From Macrosoma leucophasiata (taxonomy: Eukaryota > Arthropoda > Insecta > Lepidoptera > Hedylidae), in the NCBI GenBank assembly GCA_036365455.1, contig JAWQUS010000030.1, forward strand, positions 248,001-312,000: a stretch of DNA of 64,000 nucleotides. The letters run 5' to 3'. Under the pieces are notes generated by a model that made no database searches, had not been told where the DNA came from, and worked only from the letters and a program-made list of their open reading frames with translations. The position numbers and the translations under genes were made by a program. Below are positions 63,150 through 64,000 of this stretch, one piece after another; position 1 is the first letter of the stretch; each line of letters starts with the position of its first letter.

Positions 63150-63333
63150 GAGATGGCAATGTAAAGCTCCATAATAACTATCACAAAGACATATTATTAT
63201 GAACGGTCTCAGGTGTGCCAACGCATCTGTACTTAACCTCTGGTTTTTGTGTAGATATTTATAGGCTGCAGTCATGACTTAATATCCATTTGAACTGCTT
63301 GCCTGTTTGCTACCTAAGTTTCATAAAAAAAAA
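63150..63333 (+). repeat. Family A, 5' truncated and decayed
   Basis: 'taataactatcacaaagaca' to 'tgcctgtttgctacc' and an A run; the tail is the landing site of the next element. Confidence 0.7.
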
Positions 63334-63347
63334 CAAAAAATCTTAAA
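63331..63347. repeat. 17-bp direct repeat 'aaacaaaaaatcttaaa', left
   Basis: Repeated exactly at 63764-63780; candidate target duplication of the family T insertion. Confidence 0.7.
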
Positions 63348-63763
63348 TTTTATTTTAAAGAAAAATGGAAAGAAAAATTTGACTTCAGGCGAGGCTCGAA
63401 CTCGCGACCTACTGGAAATCTAGTCCAGCCGCTCTTCCAATTGAGCTACTGAAGCCCTGCCCGATTTGTCAAATCTTTCCTTCACATCTATTGCATTGCT
63501 TTATGGTAGCAGTAGCGCCATCTATTACCAACTATGCTAGTTAGGCAACCGATATAATAGACTTTTCAGTTTATTGAATATTGTAAAGAAGTCGCTTTTA
63601 CCCTTAATAATTGTTTTATATTATTTCGCATTAACACATGCTTGTGAAATATATTTTATTTTAAAGAAAAATGGAAAGAAGTCGCCTGAAGTCAAATTTT
63701 CCTTTTCATTTTTCTTTAAAATAAAATATATTTCACAAGCATGTGTTAATGCGAAATAATATA
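63348..63763. mobile_element. Family T element, second locus, rearranged
   Basis: Contains one tRNA-like arm (63382-63455), the 'cccgatttgtcaaatctttc' and 'gcagtagcgccatctattac' centre, a short unrelated stretch, then the palindrome at 63611-63769. Flanked by the 17-bp direct repeat. Confidence 0.7.
63382..63455 (-). tRNA. tRNA-like sequence in family T
   Basis: The same 74-base fold as at 50.14 and 50.37 kb, but here the anticodon stem is fully paired ('ctgga/tccag' around 'ctagatt', anticodon AGA by position). The acceptor, D and T arms are intact. Repeat context argues against a normal tRNA gene. Confidence 0.5.
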
Positions 63764-63769
63764 AAACAA
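63611..63769. repeat. Perfect 63-bp inverted repeat
   Basis: 63611-63673 and 63707-63769 are exact inverted copies starting 'ttgttttatattatttcgca', with a 33-base loop retaining 'gtcgcctgaagtcaaatttt', the end of the tRNA-like arm. It appears to be the outer arms of a family T element after deletion of the tRNA-like parts. Confidence 0.95.
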
Positions 63770-63780
63770 AAAATCTTAAA

Positions 63781-64000
63781 CTTTACAATTTAATATAGAT
63801 GTAGTAGATATACGTATGTACAAACACTCGCCCCCGGGTTCCCAGGTTAAGGGCTGTGGGAGAAACGCTAAAACAGAGCGTCTAATAAATCGTAGCGGTA
63901 CTATGGAACAATAAGTGCTATACTGTGTTCCGCTTTTAAATTTATTTCCCCAAGATTTATGCATCAACTCGAGGAGATAAAGGAAATGTCTTATCTTTTC
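63781..64000. other. No recognised feature
   Basis: End of window; nothing recognised. Confidence 0.4.

Overview
The window looks like a piece of a moth or butterfly nuclear genome (Lepidoptera, probably noctuid-like). It is A+T rich and built almost entirely of transposable-element debris: non-LTR retrotransposons, tRNA-related SINEs, foldback elements, and short dispersed repeats ending in 'cgcgagtccgactcgcacttggcc' or starting 'tagctgttgcccgcggc', which I know from lepidopteran assemblies. The species call is inference from repeat style. I found no convincing host protein gene. Apart from retrotransposon reading frames the long ORFs look incidental, so this is intergenic or deep intronic DNA.

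Layout. 0-5 kb: four same-strand copies of a short repeat with a recurring frame (family D), a small inverted-repeat element and a probable LINE 3' end. 5-21 kb: mostly family A, a roughly 285-bp A-tailed repeat with about 39 copies or fragments in both orientations across the window; one copy at 15.2 kb is split by a 5'-truncated LINE with an 8-bp target duplication. 21-24 kb: an old local direct duplication, one half interrupted by another repeat. 25.5-27 kb: two GC-rich A-tailed units in tandem, separated and flanked by the same 12-bp sequence. 27-37 kb: more family A, a 1.4-kb foldback element inside one family A copy, two tRNA-headed SINEs, an RTE-like LINE remnant and several short-range duplications. 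37-49 kb: family A and tRNA-related family C SINEs, a foldback MITE at 44.5 kb, more local duplications. 49-51 kb: a 126-bp tandem expansion and an inverted pair of tRNA-like sequences. 51.1-55.4 kb: an almost intact Jockey-type LINE with an 11-bp target duplication. 55-64 kb: a second copy of the terminal-inverted-repeat family G, a GC-rich 3' LINE piece with a 46-nt poly(A), and a second locus of the tRNA-like foldback family.

Only the Jockey-type LINE carries recognisable near-complete genes: ORF1 (coiled coil, PRE_C2HC-like region, three zinc knuckles) and ORF2 (apurinic-type endonuclease and reverse transcriptase). ORF1 is frameshifted and ORF2 has one premature stop just before its catalytic FADD motif, so this copy should be inactive. 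The other elements are non-autonomous or truncated and would have relied on such machinery.

Most repeat calls rest on comparing copies with each other inside the window, done by eye. Boundaries are accurate to about 5-20 bases unless a target duplication is stated; named superfamilies are inferences.
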